Assembly (NCBI RefSeq): GCF_001896205.1
Contig: NZ_MPNU01000001.1
Location: 2,031,503 to 2,095,502 of the forward strand
Reading direction: 5' to 3'
Source: Edwardsiella piscicida
GTDB taxonomy: Bacteria; Pseudomonadota; Gammaproteobacteria; Enterobacterales; Enterobacteriaceae
Length of the DNA: 64,000 nt
A program made the translations under genes and the position numbers. Each line of letters begins with the position of its first letter. Position 1 is the first letter of the stretch. Under the pieces are notes generated by a model that was not told the origin of the DNA, made no database searches, and was given only the letters and a program-made list of their open reading frames with translations. This document shows positions 50,969-60,305 of this stretch, one piece after another.

Positions 50969-51656
50969 ATAGTCTCCTTTTTATTATATAAAATGATTAT
51001 AGGGAGAAATGAGATTTATTATTTGAGCTCATCAGCAAATAAGCAGCCTATGGGAAATTATTTCCCCACTACTGACGCCGTCATGATAAATAAATGTGAA
51101 CAGATGTTGCGTCAATATATACCGGGAAAACGGGTAAATTAAAAATAGCATAACCAGATAAAGCAATAATACATCGTCAACGCCGATAATAGTATAGCGC
51201 ATCATTGCTTTATTCCATTATTAGGGCGCCCCGCCGCCCTGCGCGGCGCGCCACGCGCGCGATGCGCTGCAACATCCGCCCCCTGTCATCGGGCATATCT
51301 CCTCTCACCGCGCCAGCAACGGGGATCACTACAGATTAGCCCGGCTAACATGAACCGGTTTTTAATGGCATATTCAATGAATCACCACCATTAATCCAGA
51401 GCGAGAATAGCGCGGCGCAATATATTTATGGCATATCCAATAAACTTTTTCGCAACATTTCAGCAAGACACAGCACAAATAAGCGCGGGGCGTTTGTGGC
51501 ATATTCAACAAATAATGATATGGAATCTCATCGTCATATTCATGACAAGGTCATGACCGCCCGCCGATTATTCCCCACCCCGTACCGCGACGATCTCGAT
51601 ATCTACGCACCTCGATCGCCGCGGGTCAATACCGGGGACACTCCGTTCGCGCGCGG
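50969..51656. other. Intergenic region upstream of phsA
   Basis: About 690 bp without a supportable gene, mainly AT-rich. It should contain the phsA promoter on the minus strand. Three near-identical direct repeats lie at 51366-51511. I found no clean FNR or CRP palindrome. Confidence 0.5.
51366..51511. repeat. Three direct repeats of TGGCATATTCAA
   Basis: TGGCATATTCAATGA (51366), TGGCATATCCAATAA (51429) and TGGCATATTCAACAA (51497) are three copies of one 15-bp element, spaced 63 and 68 bp apart, close to six helical turns. They lie in the non-coding gap between cobT and phsA. The layout resembles an array of activator sites, but I do not recognise the protein. Confidence 0.6.
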
Positions 51657-52715
51657 CTACGGCAGCACAATATTGCTCTGGCTCAGCAGCCCCATGCGCT
51701 GATGAACGGCGCAGGCCGCTTCCACGATCGGCATCATCAACGCCGCGCCGCTTCCCTCCCCGAGGCGCATCTCCATATGCAGGTACGGCGTCAGCCCCAG
51801 CGCCGCCAGCGCCAGCGCCGCCCCCTTCTCCGCCGAATGGTGCGACGGGATCAGATAGGGATGTACCCCCGGTGCGATCCGGCAGGCGGCCAACGCCGCG
51901 GCATAGGAGAGAAAGCCATCCAGCACCAGCGGAACCCGCGCCGCCGCGGCCCCGATCATCACGCCGGCCATGCCGACCAGATCGAACCCGCCCAGCGCCG
52001 CCAGCGTCGCCACGCCGTCTTGGGGGTCGGGCGCGTTGATACGGATAGCCTGCTCCACCACCGCCACCTTATGCCGTAGACGATCGGCCGGCAGGTTGGC
52101 GCCCAGCCCCACCGTCTGCGCCGGCGCGCTGCCGGTCAGCACGCTGACCAGCGCCGCCGCCGGCGTAGTATTGGCGATGCCCAGTTCGCCGATCCCCATC
52201 AGATCGACCCCCGCCTTGGCCTGCGCCATCGCCAGCCTGGCGCAGCGCACCAGCAGCTCTTCGGCCTGCGCTCGGCTCATCGCCGGGCCGTGCGCAATAT
52301 TGCCACAGCCCCGCCCCATGCGCATATTGACCGCCTGCGGCAGGGGATCGGCGTCGATGCCGGCATCCACCAGCGTGACGGCGGCGCCGGCCTGCTGCGC
52401 CAGCACACACACGCCGGTGATCCCCAGCGCCATATTGTGCGCCTGGATGGCGGTCACCGCCTGCGGCGAAATGGCGACCCCTTCCTGGTATACTCCGTGA
52501 TCGGCGGCGATAACGAAGATCTGTTTCTTCGTCACGGTCGGCGGCCGCGGCGCAGTGATCCCGGCCAGCTGAACGGCGAGCTGCTCCAGCCGTCCTAGAC
52601 TGCCGGGGGGCTTCAGTAAACTGTCTTGGCGCTGGCGCGCCTGCGCCTGTGCCGCGTCGTCCAGCGGACGAATGGCGGCGACGATCTCCGCCAGCGCCTG
52701 TGCATAATGGGTCAT
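51657..52715 (-). CDS. cobT: Nicotinate-nucleotide--dimethylbenzimidazole phosphoribosyltransferase CobT
   Basis: A 352-residue enzyme that makes alpha-ribazole phosphate for the lower loop of cobalamin. [19 protein letters not shown] near residue 35, [15 protein letters not shown] near 68, [17 protein letters not shown] near 170 and [15 protein letters not shown] near 313, which holds the catalytic Glu, match CobT. The ATG at 52715 gives the family length; the frame opens earlier. It follows cobQ by 55 nt on the same strand and is probably under the same riboswitch. Confidence 0.95.
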   Translation of the reverse strand: MTHYAQALAEIVAAIRPLDDAAQAQARQRQDSLLKPPGSLGRLEQLAVQLAGITAPRPPTVTKKQIFVIAADHGVYQEGVAISPQAVTAIQAHNMALGITGVCVLAQQAGAAVTLVDAGIDADPLPQAVNMRMGRGCGNIAHGPAMSRAQAEELLVRCARLAMAQAKAGVDLMGIGELGIANTTPAAALVSVLTGSAPAQTVGLGANLPADRLRHKVAVVEQAIRINAPDPQDGVATLAALGGFDLVGMAGVMIGAAAARVPLVLDGFLSYAAALAACRIAPGVHPYLIPSHHSAEKGAALALAALGLTPYLHMEMRLGEGSGAALMMPIVEAACAVHQRMGLLSQSNIVLP

Positions 52716-52770
52716 CGTTGCGTATCTCTTAAGGTTAATGTCATGCGCTCCGTGGAGCGTGTTCGCGTCA

Positions 52771-54312
52771 TCATGATGACGAGGCACCGCGCGCGTGGTC
52801 GCGCATCAGCTGATAGATGCGCGCGATATCCACATGCTCGCGCAGCGCCGCCGCCAGCCCGTCAAACTGTTGCTCACGCCAGGCAGCGTAGTTGAGGCGC
52901 GGACCACCGTCCGGCGCCAGCCCCTTACGCTCGCGCAGCGCATCGAGCAGCGCTCGCGTTAGCGCCGGAGTATCAAACAGCCCGTGCAGGTAGGTGCCCA
53001 TCACCAGACCATCGGCGCTGATGGCGCCCTCCTCCCGATCGTCCGCCGCCCCGTTGACCGACAGCAGGCGGCAGAACGGGGAACATCCGGCGCCGCGCTG
53101 AGTCACCCCCATATGGATCTCATAGCCCGCCAGCGGAATCGCGCTGCACCCCGCCCACGGACCGGGCAACCCGCCCAGCGACGCGCCCCGCACCTGCGCG
53201 GTGGTTTTCTCCCGGGCAAAACGGGTTTCGCAGTCCAATAGCCCCAGACCGCTCATGGCCGCCTGCGTCGACTCAACCCCATCGACGATCCGCCGCCCCA
53301 GCATCTGGTAGCCGCCGCAGATGCCCAGAATCGGCGTACCGGCCTGGTGGGCGCAGAGGATCTGATGGGCCAGGCCGCTGTCGCGCAGATAGCGCAGATC
53401 GGCCAGCGTGCTTTTGCTACCCGGCAGGATCAACAGATCCGGCTGGCCAATCTCATCGTGCTCCGTGACATAGCGCAGGGTGACGTCCGGCTGGGCGTTC
53501 AGCGGCGAGAAATCGGTAAAATTGGCGATATAGGGGAGCTGCAGCACCGCGATCTCCAGCGCCCTCTCCCCCGCGTGCCGGTATTTGCCGCGCTGCAGCG
53601 CCACGCCGTCTTCGTCATCCAAATCGAGCGTCAGCCACGGTACGACGCCCAGCACCGGTACGCCGGTAAGGGACGCTATCTGGCGCAGGCCCGGGGTCAG
53701 CAGCGTCACGTCACCGCGGAACTTGTTGATGATGACCCCTTTGACCCGCGCGCGCTCCGGCGGCGTCAACAGCGCCAGGGTGCCATAGATAGAGGCGAAT
53801 ACGCCGCCGCGATCGATATCGGCCACCAGCAGCACCGGCGCGTCGATCGCCTCCGCCATTCCCATATTGACGATATCGCCATCGCGCAGATTGATCTCCG
53901 CCGGACTGCCAGCCCCCTCCAACACCATGATGTCGACCTGACGGGCCAACTCGCGGTAAACCCGCGCCACCTGCGCGAGTAGCTGAGGCTTATGGCGGTG
54001 ATAGTGGACGGCATCCATATCCTGCAGCACCCGTCCCATCAGCACCACCTGGGCATGACAGTCACTGGTGGGCTTAAGCAGGATCGGGTTCATCCGCACG
54101 TCCGGGGCTATCTTGGCGGCCTCGGCCTGCATCATCTGCGCGCGTCCCATCTCGCCGCCGTCGGCGGTGATCCCGGAGTTCAGCGCCATATTCTGTGACT
54201 TAAACGGCGCCACCCGGTAGCCATCCTGGGAGAACACCCGGCACAGCCCGGCGCACAGAACGCTTTTCCCCGCGTCCGAGGCGGTGCCCTGTATCATGAT
54301 CGAGAGGGTCAT
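52771..54312 (-). CDS. cobQ: Cobyric acid synthase (CobQ/CbiP)
   Basis: A 513-residue enzyme that amidates four side chains of adenosylcobyrinate a,c-diamide using glutamine and ATP. The N-terminal synthetase domain has the P-loop variant GTASDAGKS near residue 9 and [14 protein letters not shown] near 35. The C-terminal glutamine amidotransferase domain has Cys in [13 protein letters not shown] near 333 and His in GTYLHGLFD near 438. The internal ATG at 54312 is the standard start. It is the first gene after the cobalamin riboswitch and terminator. Confidence 0.95.
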   Translation of the reverse strand: MTLSIMIQGTASDAGKSVLCAGLCRVFSQDGYRVAPFKSQNMALNSGITADGGEMGRAQMMQAEAAKIAPDVRMNPILLKPTSDCHAQVVLMGRVLQDMDAVHYHRHKPQLLAQVARVYRELARQVDIMVLEGAGSPAEINLRDGDIVNMGMAEAIDAPVLLVADIDRGGVFASIYGTLALLTPPERARVKGVIINKFRGDVTLLTPGLRQIASLTGVPVLGVVPWLTLDLDDEDGVALQRGKYRHAGERALEIAVLQLPYIANFTDFSPLNAQPDVTLRYVTEHDEIGQPDLLILPGSKSTLADLRYLRDSGLAHQILCAHQAGTPILGICGGYQMLGRRIVDGVESTQAAMSGLGLLDCETRFAREKTTAQVRGASLGGLPGPWAGCSAIPLAGYEIHMGVTQRGAGCSPFCRLLSVNGAADDREEGAISADGLVMGTYLHGLFDTPALTRALLDALRERKGLAPDGGPRLNYAAWREQQFDGLAAALREHVDIARIYQLMRDHARGASSS

Positions 54313-54403
54313 GCTCCCTCCCCCAGGACGCGCGGCGGCCAACCGATAAAGGCGCGGTGACCGCTGGCGCCAAACCGTCGCATTCTCATCGTTGTTTACC
54401 CCA

Positions 54404-54427
54404 TAAAAAAACCCGCCGAAGCGGGTT
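54404..54427 (-). terminator. Riboswitch-linked terminator upstream of cobQ
   Basis: On the minus strand AACCCGC-TTCG-GCGGGTT is followed by seven T residues. It lies between the riboswitch and the cobQ start, where B12 binding could favour termination. Confidence 0.88.
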
Positions 54428-54504
54428 GGTCATGCGCCAGCGCGAACGGCGCCCTGCGGCGACGTCCGACCCAGCCCATCCCCTCCCACCGAGGGCATTG
54501 CTAC

Positions 54505-54690
54505 GTTATGGCATGACGGCCGGTATTCTGGCTTAGCCTCACTCTCGCCCGCGCCTTCCCAATCTTGGCGATCAGTGGCATTCTGCGGGGTCGTCGGCAT
54601 CACAGCAGCGGGGGCTGCGGAGGAGTCACACCTCCTTCCCGAACGCATCGCGTCGGTAAACCGTCGTGCACCTGCGGGCGCTTGCAGAAA
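54505..54690 (-). promoter_or_regulatory. Cobalamin riboswitch controlling cobQ-cobT
   Basis: Read on the minus strand the segment contains the conserved aptamer pieces in order: GGGAAGGAGGTGTGACTCC, GCAGCCCCCGCTGCTGTGA, then GCCACTG, and the B12 box AAGCCAGAATACCGGCC (54534-54518). It is followed by an intrinsic terminator and then cobQ. The predicted effect is that adenosylcobalamin lowers expression of cobQ and cobT. Ends are approximate. Confidence 0.93.
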
Positions 54691-54883
54691 AGCGCCCGTA
54701 GCGCATAAATTACAGCAAAATCATCAAAAGAGTAGCCTTACCCCTATCGACGGGGGCTGATGGACAGACTCAAGACGCCCCGTGCGCAGATTTCACCCGA
54801 TCAGGGGCCACTCATTAATCGAGGGGGCAGACGCCCGCCGTGACGACGGTGCGCTGAGCCGGCCTCCCTTTTGGAGCACCGCA

Positions 54884-55960
54884 ATGTTACACAGCCAGCA
54901 CGGCGGCGACGTTCTCGGCGTCGCAGAGCGCCTGGGCGTCAGCGCACTTAGCCTCACCGACTTTAGCGCCAATATTAATCCCCTGGGCATGCCCGACAGC
55001 CTGCGCCAGGCCCTGCACGACCACCTGGCGTTGGCCCAGCCCTATCCCGACATTGAGTACCGCGCGCTGCACCGCGCCCTCGCCGCCCATCACGACGTCG
55101 ACGCCGCCTGGATCGTCGCCGGCAACGGCGAGACAGAGCTGATTTTTGCCCTGGCCGATGCCCTGCGTCCGCGGTGCGCCCTGCTGCTGACGCCCGGCTT
55201 CGCCGAATACCGTCGGGCGCTGCAGCGGGTGGGCTGCGCCATTCAGACCCACGCGCTCAAGGCCGAGAACGGATTTCAGGTGGATGAGGATCTGCTGGCG
55301 GCGCTGACGGCCGATCTGGACTGCCTCTTCATCTGTACGCCCAATAACCCGACCGGACTCACCCCCGATCCCACGCTGCTGCTGGCGCTGGCGGAGCGCT
55401 GCCAGCGCCTGGGCATCCGCCTGATCGTCGATGAGGCCTTTTGGGACTTTATCACCGAGCGGGCGGGGATGATCCCGCAGCTGGCGCGCTTCCCCTGCCT
55501 CTGCGTGCTGCGCTCCCTGACCAAGTTTTACGCCATCGCCGGACTGCGCCTGGGCTACCTGCTGAGCGCCGATGCGACATTGACCGCGCGGCTGCGGGCG
55601 CGACAGATGCCCTGGAGCATCAATGCCTTTGCGGCGCTGGCCGGCGAGGTCGTGCTGCGCGACCGCGCCTATCAGCAGGCCACCCACCGCTGGCTGGCGC
55701 AGGAGCGCCCTTTTCTGCACTCGGCGCTGTCGGCGCTGCCGTCGCTTCAGGTGTGGCCGGGTCGCGCCAACTATCTGTTCCTGCGCTGCGACCGCCCGCA
55801 GATATGCCTGCAGCAGGCCCTGCTGCCCCACGGCCTGCTGATCCGCCGCTGCGCCGACTACCCGGGGCTGGACTCGCGCTATTACCGGGTTTGCGTGCGC
55901 CTGCGTCCAGACAACCTGCGGCTGATCGCCGCTATGCGCGCCTGCCTCAGCGAAGGCTAA
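54884..55960 (+). CDS. cobD: Threonine-phosphate decarboxylase CobD
   Basis: A 358-residue PLP enzyme of the class I/II aminotransferase fold. It decarboxylates L-threonine phosphate to aminopropanol phosphate, the cobalamin nucleotide linker. DFSANINPLGMP near residue 27, CTPNNPTGLTPDP near 152 and the PLP lysine in LRSLTKFYAIAGLRLGYL near 212 are clear. The ATG at 54884 follows GGAGCACCGCA and fits the family; the frame is open from 54782. It is divergent from the riboswitch-cobQ-cobT unit, so it is not under that riboswitch. Confidence 0.92.
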   Translation: MLHSQHGGDVLGVAERLGVSALSLTDFSANINPLGMPDSLRQALHDHLALAQPYPDIEYRALHRALAAHHDVDAAWIVAGNGETELIFALADALRPRCALLLTPGFAEYRRALQRVGCAIQTHALKAENGFQVDEDLLAALTADLDCLFICTPNNPTGLTPDPTLLLALAERCQRLGIRLIVDEAFWDFITERAGMIPQLARFPCLCVLRSLTKFYAIAGLRLGYLLSADATLTARLRARQMPWSINAFAALAGEVVLRDRAYQQATHRWLAQERPFLHSALSALPSLQVWPGRANYLFLRCDRPQICLQQALLPHGLLIRRCADYPGLDSRYYRVCVRLRPDNLRLIAAMRACLSEG

Positions 55961-56148
55961 CGCACGCCGGCGCGCGGTGACCGGGGGGCTGAGCGGGGGC
56001 TGCCCACGCCCCGCACCCGGCGGCCTCATCCGGGGCGCGCCGATCGCGGCAGAGTGTGACCTTACGCACTTAACAGCGCGTGGTTGCGCAACGAAAGCAG
56101 CCTTTGCGCACGCTTTTTTCATCATTGCGCGCTCGCTATCCAAATTCG

Positions 56149-56178
56149 TTGTCTTTCTTGCGTTTAAATACGTATAAT
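56149..56178 (+). promoter_or_regulatory. Sigma-70 promoter of pykF
   Basis: TTGTCT, an 18-bp spacer and a perfect TATAAT lie about 245 bp before the pykF start. The start point would be near 56185, giving a long leader of about 240 nt. Confidence 0.7.
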
Positions 56179-56196
56179 ACCCGGCGTCAATTTTGT

Positions 56197-56210
56197 TGAA
56201 TGGTTTCAGC
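56197..56210 (-). promoter_or_regulatory. Cra (FruR) operator of pykF
   Basis: On the minus strand GCTGAAACCATTCA fits the Cra consensus at all 14 positions. It begins about 12 bp after the predicted start point, where binding would block transcription. In E. coli Cra represses pykF until fructose phosphates rise. Confidence 0.8.
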
Positions 56211-56424
56211 CCTTGATTCGTCGCAGCGCCTACTACATAACAACGCGGCCTTTGCACTGGTCACCTCCCCACGGGCACGCATTTTTTGCCCCGGCACGTC
56301 GGCTGTCGCCTATTCTTCTTAGTAGTTCTATTTTCGCATCACCTGTTTTACCCCCTGTCCTCCCAGCCATTGGCGGTGGGAGTAAGCTTTTTCCAATCCA
56401 TCACAACTTGCAGAAATGAATGTC

Positions 56425-57837
56425 ATGAAAAAGACCAAAATCGTATGCACCATCGGTCCGAAGACCGAATCCGAAGAGATGCTGGGTAAACTGCTGAACG
56501 CAGGCATGAACGTAATGCGTCTGAACTTCTCCCACGGTGACTATGAAGAACACGGCCAGCGCATCAAAAACCTGCGCGCTGTCATGGAGAAGACCGGCCA
56601 GAAAGCCGCTATCCTGCTGGACACCAAGGGCCCGGAAATCCGCACCATGAAGCTGGAAGGCGGCAATGACGTCTCCCTGACCGCCGGCCAGACCTTCACC
56701 TTCACCACCGACCAGAGCGTCATCGGCAACAGCGACCGCGTCGCCGTCACCTACCCGGGCTTCGCCGCTGACCTGCGCATCGGCAACACCGTGCTGGTGG
56801 ACGATGGCCTGATCGGCATGGAAGTGACCGATGTCACCGAAAGCACCGTGGTGTGCAAGGTTCTGAACAACGGCGACCTGGGCGAGAACAAAGGCGTTAA
56901 CCTGCCGGGCGTGTCTATCCAGCTGCCGGCGCTGGCCGAAAAAGACAAGCGCGACCTGGTCTTTGGCTGCGAGCAGGGCGTTGACTTCGTCGCCGCCTCT
57001 TTCATCCGTAAGCGCGCCGACGTACTGGAAATCCGTGAGCACCTGAAGGCCCACGGCGGCGAGCAGATCCAGATCATCTCCAAGATCGAAAACCAGGAAG
57101 GCCTGAACAACTTCGACGAAATTCTGGAAGCCTCCGACGGCATCATGGTTGCCCGTGGCGATCTGGGCGTGGAAATCCCGGTAGAAGAAGTTATCTTCGC
57201 GCAGAAGATGATGATCGAAAAATGCAACCGCGCCCGCAAAGTGGTCATCACCGCGACCCAGATGCTGGACTCCATGATCAAAAACCCGCGTCCGACCCGT
57301 GCGGAAGCCGGTGACGTTGCCAACGCCATCCTCGACGGCACCGACGCCGTCATGCTGTCCGGCGAAAGCGCCAAGGGTAAATACCCGCTGGAAGCCGTCG
57401 GCATCATGGCGACCATCTGTGAGCGTACCGATCGCGTCATGCAGAGCCGTATCGACACCCTGCACGACTCACGTAAGCTGCGCATCACCGAAGCGGTATG
57501 CCGCGGCGCGGTAGAGACCGCCGAGAAGCTGGATGCCCCGCTGATCGTCGTTGCCACCGCCGGCGGCAAATCCGCCAAGGCCGTCCGTAAGTACTTCCCG
57601 GATGCGATGATCCTGGCCCTGACCACCAACCCGGTCACCGCCCGTCAGCTGATCCTGAGCAAAGGCGTCATCCCGATGATGGTCAAAGAGATCGCCTCTA
57701 CCGACGATTTCTATCGCATCGGTAAAGACGCTGCCCTGGAAAGTGGTCTGGCGCAGAAAGGCGACGTTGTCGTCATGGTCTCTGGCGCACTGGTACCGAG
57801 CGGCACCACCAACACCGCCTCAGTACACGTGCTCTGA
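56425..57837 (+). CDS. pykF: Pyruvate kinase I (type F)
   Basis: A 470-residue glycolytic enzyme converting phosphoenolpyruvate and ADP to pyruvate and ATP, activated by fructose 1,6-bisphosphate in this isozyme. Length equals E. coli Pyk[21 protein letters not shown] at the N-terminus, [16 protein letters not shown] near residue 66, [17 protein letters not shown] near 215 with the catalytic Lys, and the effector domain end [18 protein letters not shown] are conserved. The ATG at 56425 is chosen over the one three codons upstream to match the family. Next to lpp and ldtE, as in E. coli. Confidence 0.97.
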   Translation: MKKTKIVCTIGPKTESEEMLGKLLNAGMNVMRLNFSHGDYEEHGQRIKNLRAVMEKTGQKAAILLDTKGPEIRTMKLEGGNDVSLTAGQTFTFTTDQSVIGNSDRVAVTYPGFAADLRIGNTVLVDDGLIGMEVTDVTESTVVCKVLNNGDLGENKGVNLPGVSIQLPALAEKDKRDLVFGCEQGVDFVAASFIRKRADVLEIREHLKAHGGEQIQIISKIENQEGLNNFDEILEASDGIMVARGDLGVEIPVEEVIFAQKMMIEKCNRARKVVITATQMLDSMIKNPRPTRAEAGDVANAILDGTDAVMLSGESAKGKYPLEAVGIMATICERTDRVMQSRIDTLHDSRKLRITEAVCRGAVETAEKLDAPLIVVATAGGKSAKAVRKYFPDAMILALTTNPVTARQLILSKGVIPMMVKEIASTDDFYRIGKDAALESGLAQKGDVVVMVSGALVPSGTTNTASVHVL

Positions 57838-57859
57838 TAGCACAAAAATAATTAAATTC

Positions 57860-57887
57860 AAGCGCCGCTCTGCGGCGCTTTTTTTAT
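57860..57887 (+). terminator. Terminator of pykF
   Basis: AAGCGCCGC, a short loop and GCGGCGCTT form a stable stem followed by a run of T, 22 nt after the stop. Confidence 0.9.
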
Positions 57888-58059
57888 CCTGGTACAACAT
57901 TTTTATCTCTTGAATTGATATTATTAATAGAATTAACTGAATAGCGAAATAAGAAGATTCCAATAGAAGCGACCTGTTTTGTCTCTCTTTTTTAACCTTC
58001 CCGCAAAACAAGGTGGTTCTTTGAGCGAACGATCAAAATAAACCGCTTTAGCATGAAAA

Positions 58060-58137
58060 ATTTATTCTCTTTAGAAAATGGTTTGTGTAATACTTGTAAC
58101 GCTACATGGAGATTAACTCAATCTAGAGGGTTTTATA
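58060..58137 (+). promoter_or_regulatory. lpp promoter and leader
   Basis: TTGTGTAATACTTGTAACGC and the following leader (GAGATTAACTCAATCTAGAGGG) are nearly the same as in the E. coli lpp promoter region. The -10 TAATACT lies at 58088-58094 and AGAGGG is the ribosome site. Such identity in non-coding DNA reflects the very strong selection on lpp expression. Confidence 0.85.
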
Positions 58138-58374
58138 ATGAATCGTACTAAACTGGTACTGGGCGCTGTTATCCTGGGTTCTACTCTGCTGGCTGGCTGC
58201 TCTTCCAACGCTAAAATCGACCAGCTGTCTTCTGACGTTCAGACTCTGAACACCAAAGTTGACCAGCTGTCTTCTGACGTGAACGCAATGCGCGCTGACG
58301 TTCAGGCTGCTAAAGACGACGCAGCTCGCGCTAACCAGCGTCTGGACAACATGGCTCACGCTTACAAGAAATAA
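58138..58374 (+). CDS. lpp: Major outer-membrane (Braun) lipoprotein
   Basis: A 78-residue lipoprotein that ties the outer membrane to peptidoglycan. The signal peptide ends with lipobox LAGC (Cys 21), followed by [20 protein letters not shown], which starts a trimeric coiled coil of alanine-rich heptads. The C-terminal Lys, in YKK, is the residue joined to diaminopimelate. A terminator with a TTCG loop follows the stop. Codon choice is strongly biased to common codons, as expected for a most abundant protein. Confidence 0.98.
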   Translation: MNRTKLVLGAVILGSTLLAGCSSNAKIDQLSSDVQTLNTKVDQLSSDVNAMRADVQAAKDDAARANQRLDNMAHAYKK

Positions 58375-58395
58375 GATTTCTTGAGCTGAGCGAAA

Positions 58396-58422
58396 AAGGC
58401 GCACTTCGGTGCGCCTTTTTTA
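58396..58422 (+). terminator. Terminator of lpp
   Basis: AAGGCGCAC-TTCG-GTGCGCCTT is a 9-bp stem with a TTCG loop followed by six T, 22 nt past the stop. Confidence 0.95.
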
Positions 58423-58522
58423 TTTCTATCGCGCCCTCTCACCGCTCACCTCTAGCACGTCGCTACCGTTCAACGCCGCCCTCACCCACACAGCGCGCTC
58501 TGCGCCGCGCTATGATACGTAG

Positions 58523-58546
58523 AAAAAAAGGGAGGTAACCCCTCCC
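58523..58546 (-). terminator. Terminator of ldtE
   Basis: On the minus strand GGGAGG-GGTTA-CCTCCC is followed by seven T, 31 nt after the ldtE stop. Confidence 0.8.
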
Positions 58547-58576
58547 CTTAAGATACGCCGAGTGCTCCTAGCCCCC

Positions 58577-59761
58577 TTAGCGGCCGTTTAATACCGCCTC
58601 GGGGATCGCGGCGTCGATCGGCGCCGGCGCGGTGACGGGAACTACGTTGCTGGCCGGTGCATTGGCTGGGGGCGCGGCGCTGACCGGCGCATTGGCGGAG
58701 GCTGCGTTGCTGGCCGGTGCATTAGCCGGGGTCGCGGCGCTGACTGGCGCGATGGCGGAGGCTGCGCTGCTGGCCGGCGCATTAGCCGGGGTCGCGGCGC
58801 TGACCGGCGCGATGGCAGAGGCTGCGCTGCTGGCCGGTGCAGCATGGCTCACCAGCACCGGCATACCGGAGCGTCGCGCCATCGCCTCGTCAAACGCCGC
58901 GCGATCCGTCAGCGGACTGGTGGCGAAGGCGGATACCCGACCGTTTAACGCGATCGGCATCGTCTGCGGATCGTCGCGCTCGGTGCGCGACAGCGGCTGG
59001 TGCACCTCGACATAGCGCTTACCGTCCGGCTCTACCGACGTCTTCACCGGCTGATTGACGATCTGCACCCGGGTGCCGCCCGGTACGCTGCGAAACAGCG
59101 CTTCGATATCCCCCGGACGCAGGCGGATACAGCCGGAGCTGACCCGCATGCCGATGCCAAAGTCAGCGTTGGTGCCGTGGATCAGGTAGACCCCGCCCTG
59201 GGCGGCCAGACGCAGCGCAAAGCGCCCCATCGGGTTATCCGGCCCGGCGGGCATCACCGCCGGCAGGCTGATCCCCTGCGCCTGATAGTGGCGGCGGATA
59301 TTGGCGGTCGGCGTCCAGGTCGGGTCCTTGATATGCTGAGAGACTCGGGTCACCATCTCCGGCGTATTGCGCCCCAGCTGACCGATGCCGATCGGATATA
59401 CCTCCACCCGATTCTCTCCCGGCGGATAGTAGAACAGACGTAGCTCGGCAAGGTTGATAACGATCCCCTCACGCGGCGTGTCCGGCAGCAGCATCTGGGC
59501 GGGGATGATCAGCTCGCTGCCCGGTCGAGGCAGGAAGGGATCCACGCCGGGATTGGCCTCCAGCATCCCCAACAGCCCTATCTGAAAGCGTGCAGCGGTC
59601 GCCTCCAGCGGCTTGCCGTCGCGGGGAACGGTGTAGGTGAAGTTTTCGCCGATAAGGCGGCTGTCCGGCGCCGGCAATGGATAGTCCGCCGCGTGGGCGC
59701 CGCTCCCTGCCGCCATCCATAGCGACAGCACAAGGCTTACTGCAGTCAATGCACGTTTCAT
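58577..59761 (-). CDS. ldtE: L,D-transpeptidase LdtE (YnhG family) with Ala/Pro repeat tail
   Basis: A 394-residue periplasmic enzyme; E. coli LdtE has 334. The signal peptide ends near AHA-AD (residue 25). An N-terminal LysM-like segment (NPGVDPFLPRPGSELIIP) is followed by the YkuD catalytic domain, about residues 97-235, with HGTNADFGIGMRVSSGCIRL carrying the catalytic His and Cys. It forms 3-3 peptidoglycan cross-links or attaches Lpp, which fits its position next to lpp. The extra length is a C-terminal repeat region of about 20 residues per unit, rich in Ala, Pro and Ser. Confidence 0.92.
   Translation of the reverse strand: MKRALTAVSLVLSLWMAAGSGAHAADYPLPAPDSRLIGENFTYTVPRDGKPLEATAARFQIGLLGMLEANPGVDPFLPRPGSELIIPAQMLLPDTPREGIVINLAELRLFYYPPGENRVEVYPIGIGQLGRNTPEMVTRVSQHIKDPTWTPTANIRRHYQAQGISLPAVMPAGPDNPMGRFALRLAAQGGVYLIHGTNADFGIGMRVSSGCIRLRPGDIEALFRSVPGGTRVQIVNQPVKTSVEPDGKRYVEVHQPLSRTERDDPQTMPIALNGRVSAFATSPLTDRAAFDEAMARRSGMPVLVSHAAPASSAASAIAPVSAATPANAPASSAASAIAPVSAATPANAPASNAASANAPVSAAPPANAPASNVVPVTAPAPIDAAIPEAVLNGR
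58646..58845 (-). repeat. 60-bp tandem repeats in the 3' end of ldtE
   Basis: Three full units and a partial one, each 60 bp, run in register through the C-terminal coding region. They differ at only a few positions and encode a 20-residue unit like PANAPASNAASAIAPVSAAT. Because the period is a multiple of three, copy-number change keeps the frame. Confidence 0.92.
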
Positions 59762-60305
59762 GCTGGGTTCCCGATCTGTTCTGTGTCCACCGACGCCGCC
59801 GCGCCGGATACCGGCCTGGGGCGACAGCCGCAGGCGCTCAACACAAATATTAATATTTACTTACGTAATGGCAATTCATTCTGCCAGCATTGCTCTAAAT
59901 AATTCTGCAATTTACACTTGTTTTCAAATGATTACCAAAGTATAGCCGGCAACATCTTCGCGGACCTTCGCGCTGGGCGAACGACGGGAGAAAATGCGCC
60001 GGCGCATCGCCTGCCACCTGCGCGCCGAGGGCACGGCGCAGCCCAAAGCGTCAGTTTTGGCCCTCTAAGATGAAATGATGCGTCAGAGGGGAAATGAGGC
60101 CTATTTTTATCGCCATTGCAGACACAGAATGAAATAAAACATTATTTTTTGCTTTATTCTGAGCGCCTATTTGCACGGCACCCTCCAGGAAAATACGTTA
60201 AATATGCTTTTTACTTAAATAAGCATAATAGAATGGCCATGGCGCGCTTATTTTAGCGCCACGGCCCGACGCGGAAAATATCACCCTCCCGCGGAATAAT
60301 ACCGG
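59762..60305. other. Intergenic region between ldtE and mppA
   Basis: About 540 bp without a supportable gene. It holds the ldtE promoter on its left (minus strand) and the mppA 3' flank on its right. AT-rich blocks lie at 59840-59940 and 60115-60240. No repeat or known RNA was recognised. Confidence 0.5.

Noticed and set aside
50969-51200. FNR or CRP site in the phsA promoter
   Set aside because: Half sites such as TGTGA occur but no palindrome reached a convincing match, so no operator is called.
54430-54648. Minus-strand frame (72 codons) upstream of cobQ
   Set aside because: It lies across the cobalamin riboswitch, whose conserved structure explains the sequence.
54887-56257. Minus-strand frame (456 codons) opposite cobD
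   Set aside because: cobD has PLP-enzyme motifs and a ribosome site. The antisense frame is low-complexity Arg/Gln/Ala.
56401-57465. Minus-strand frame (354 codons) opposite pykF
   Set aside because: Antisense artefact of a highly expressed gene using few codons.
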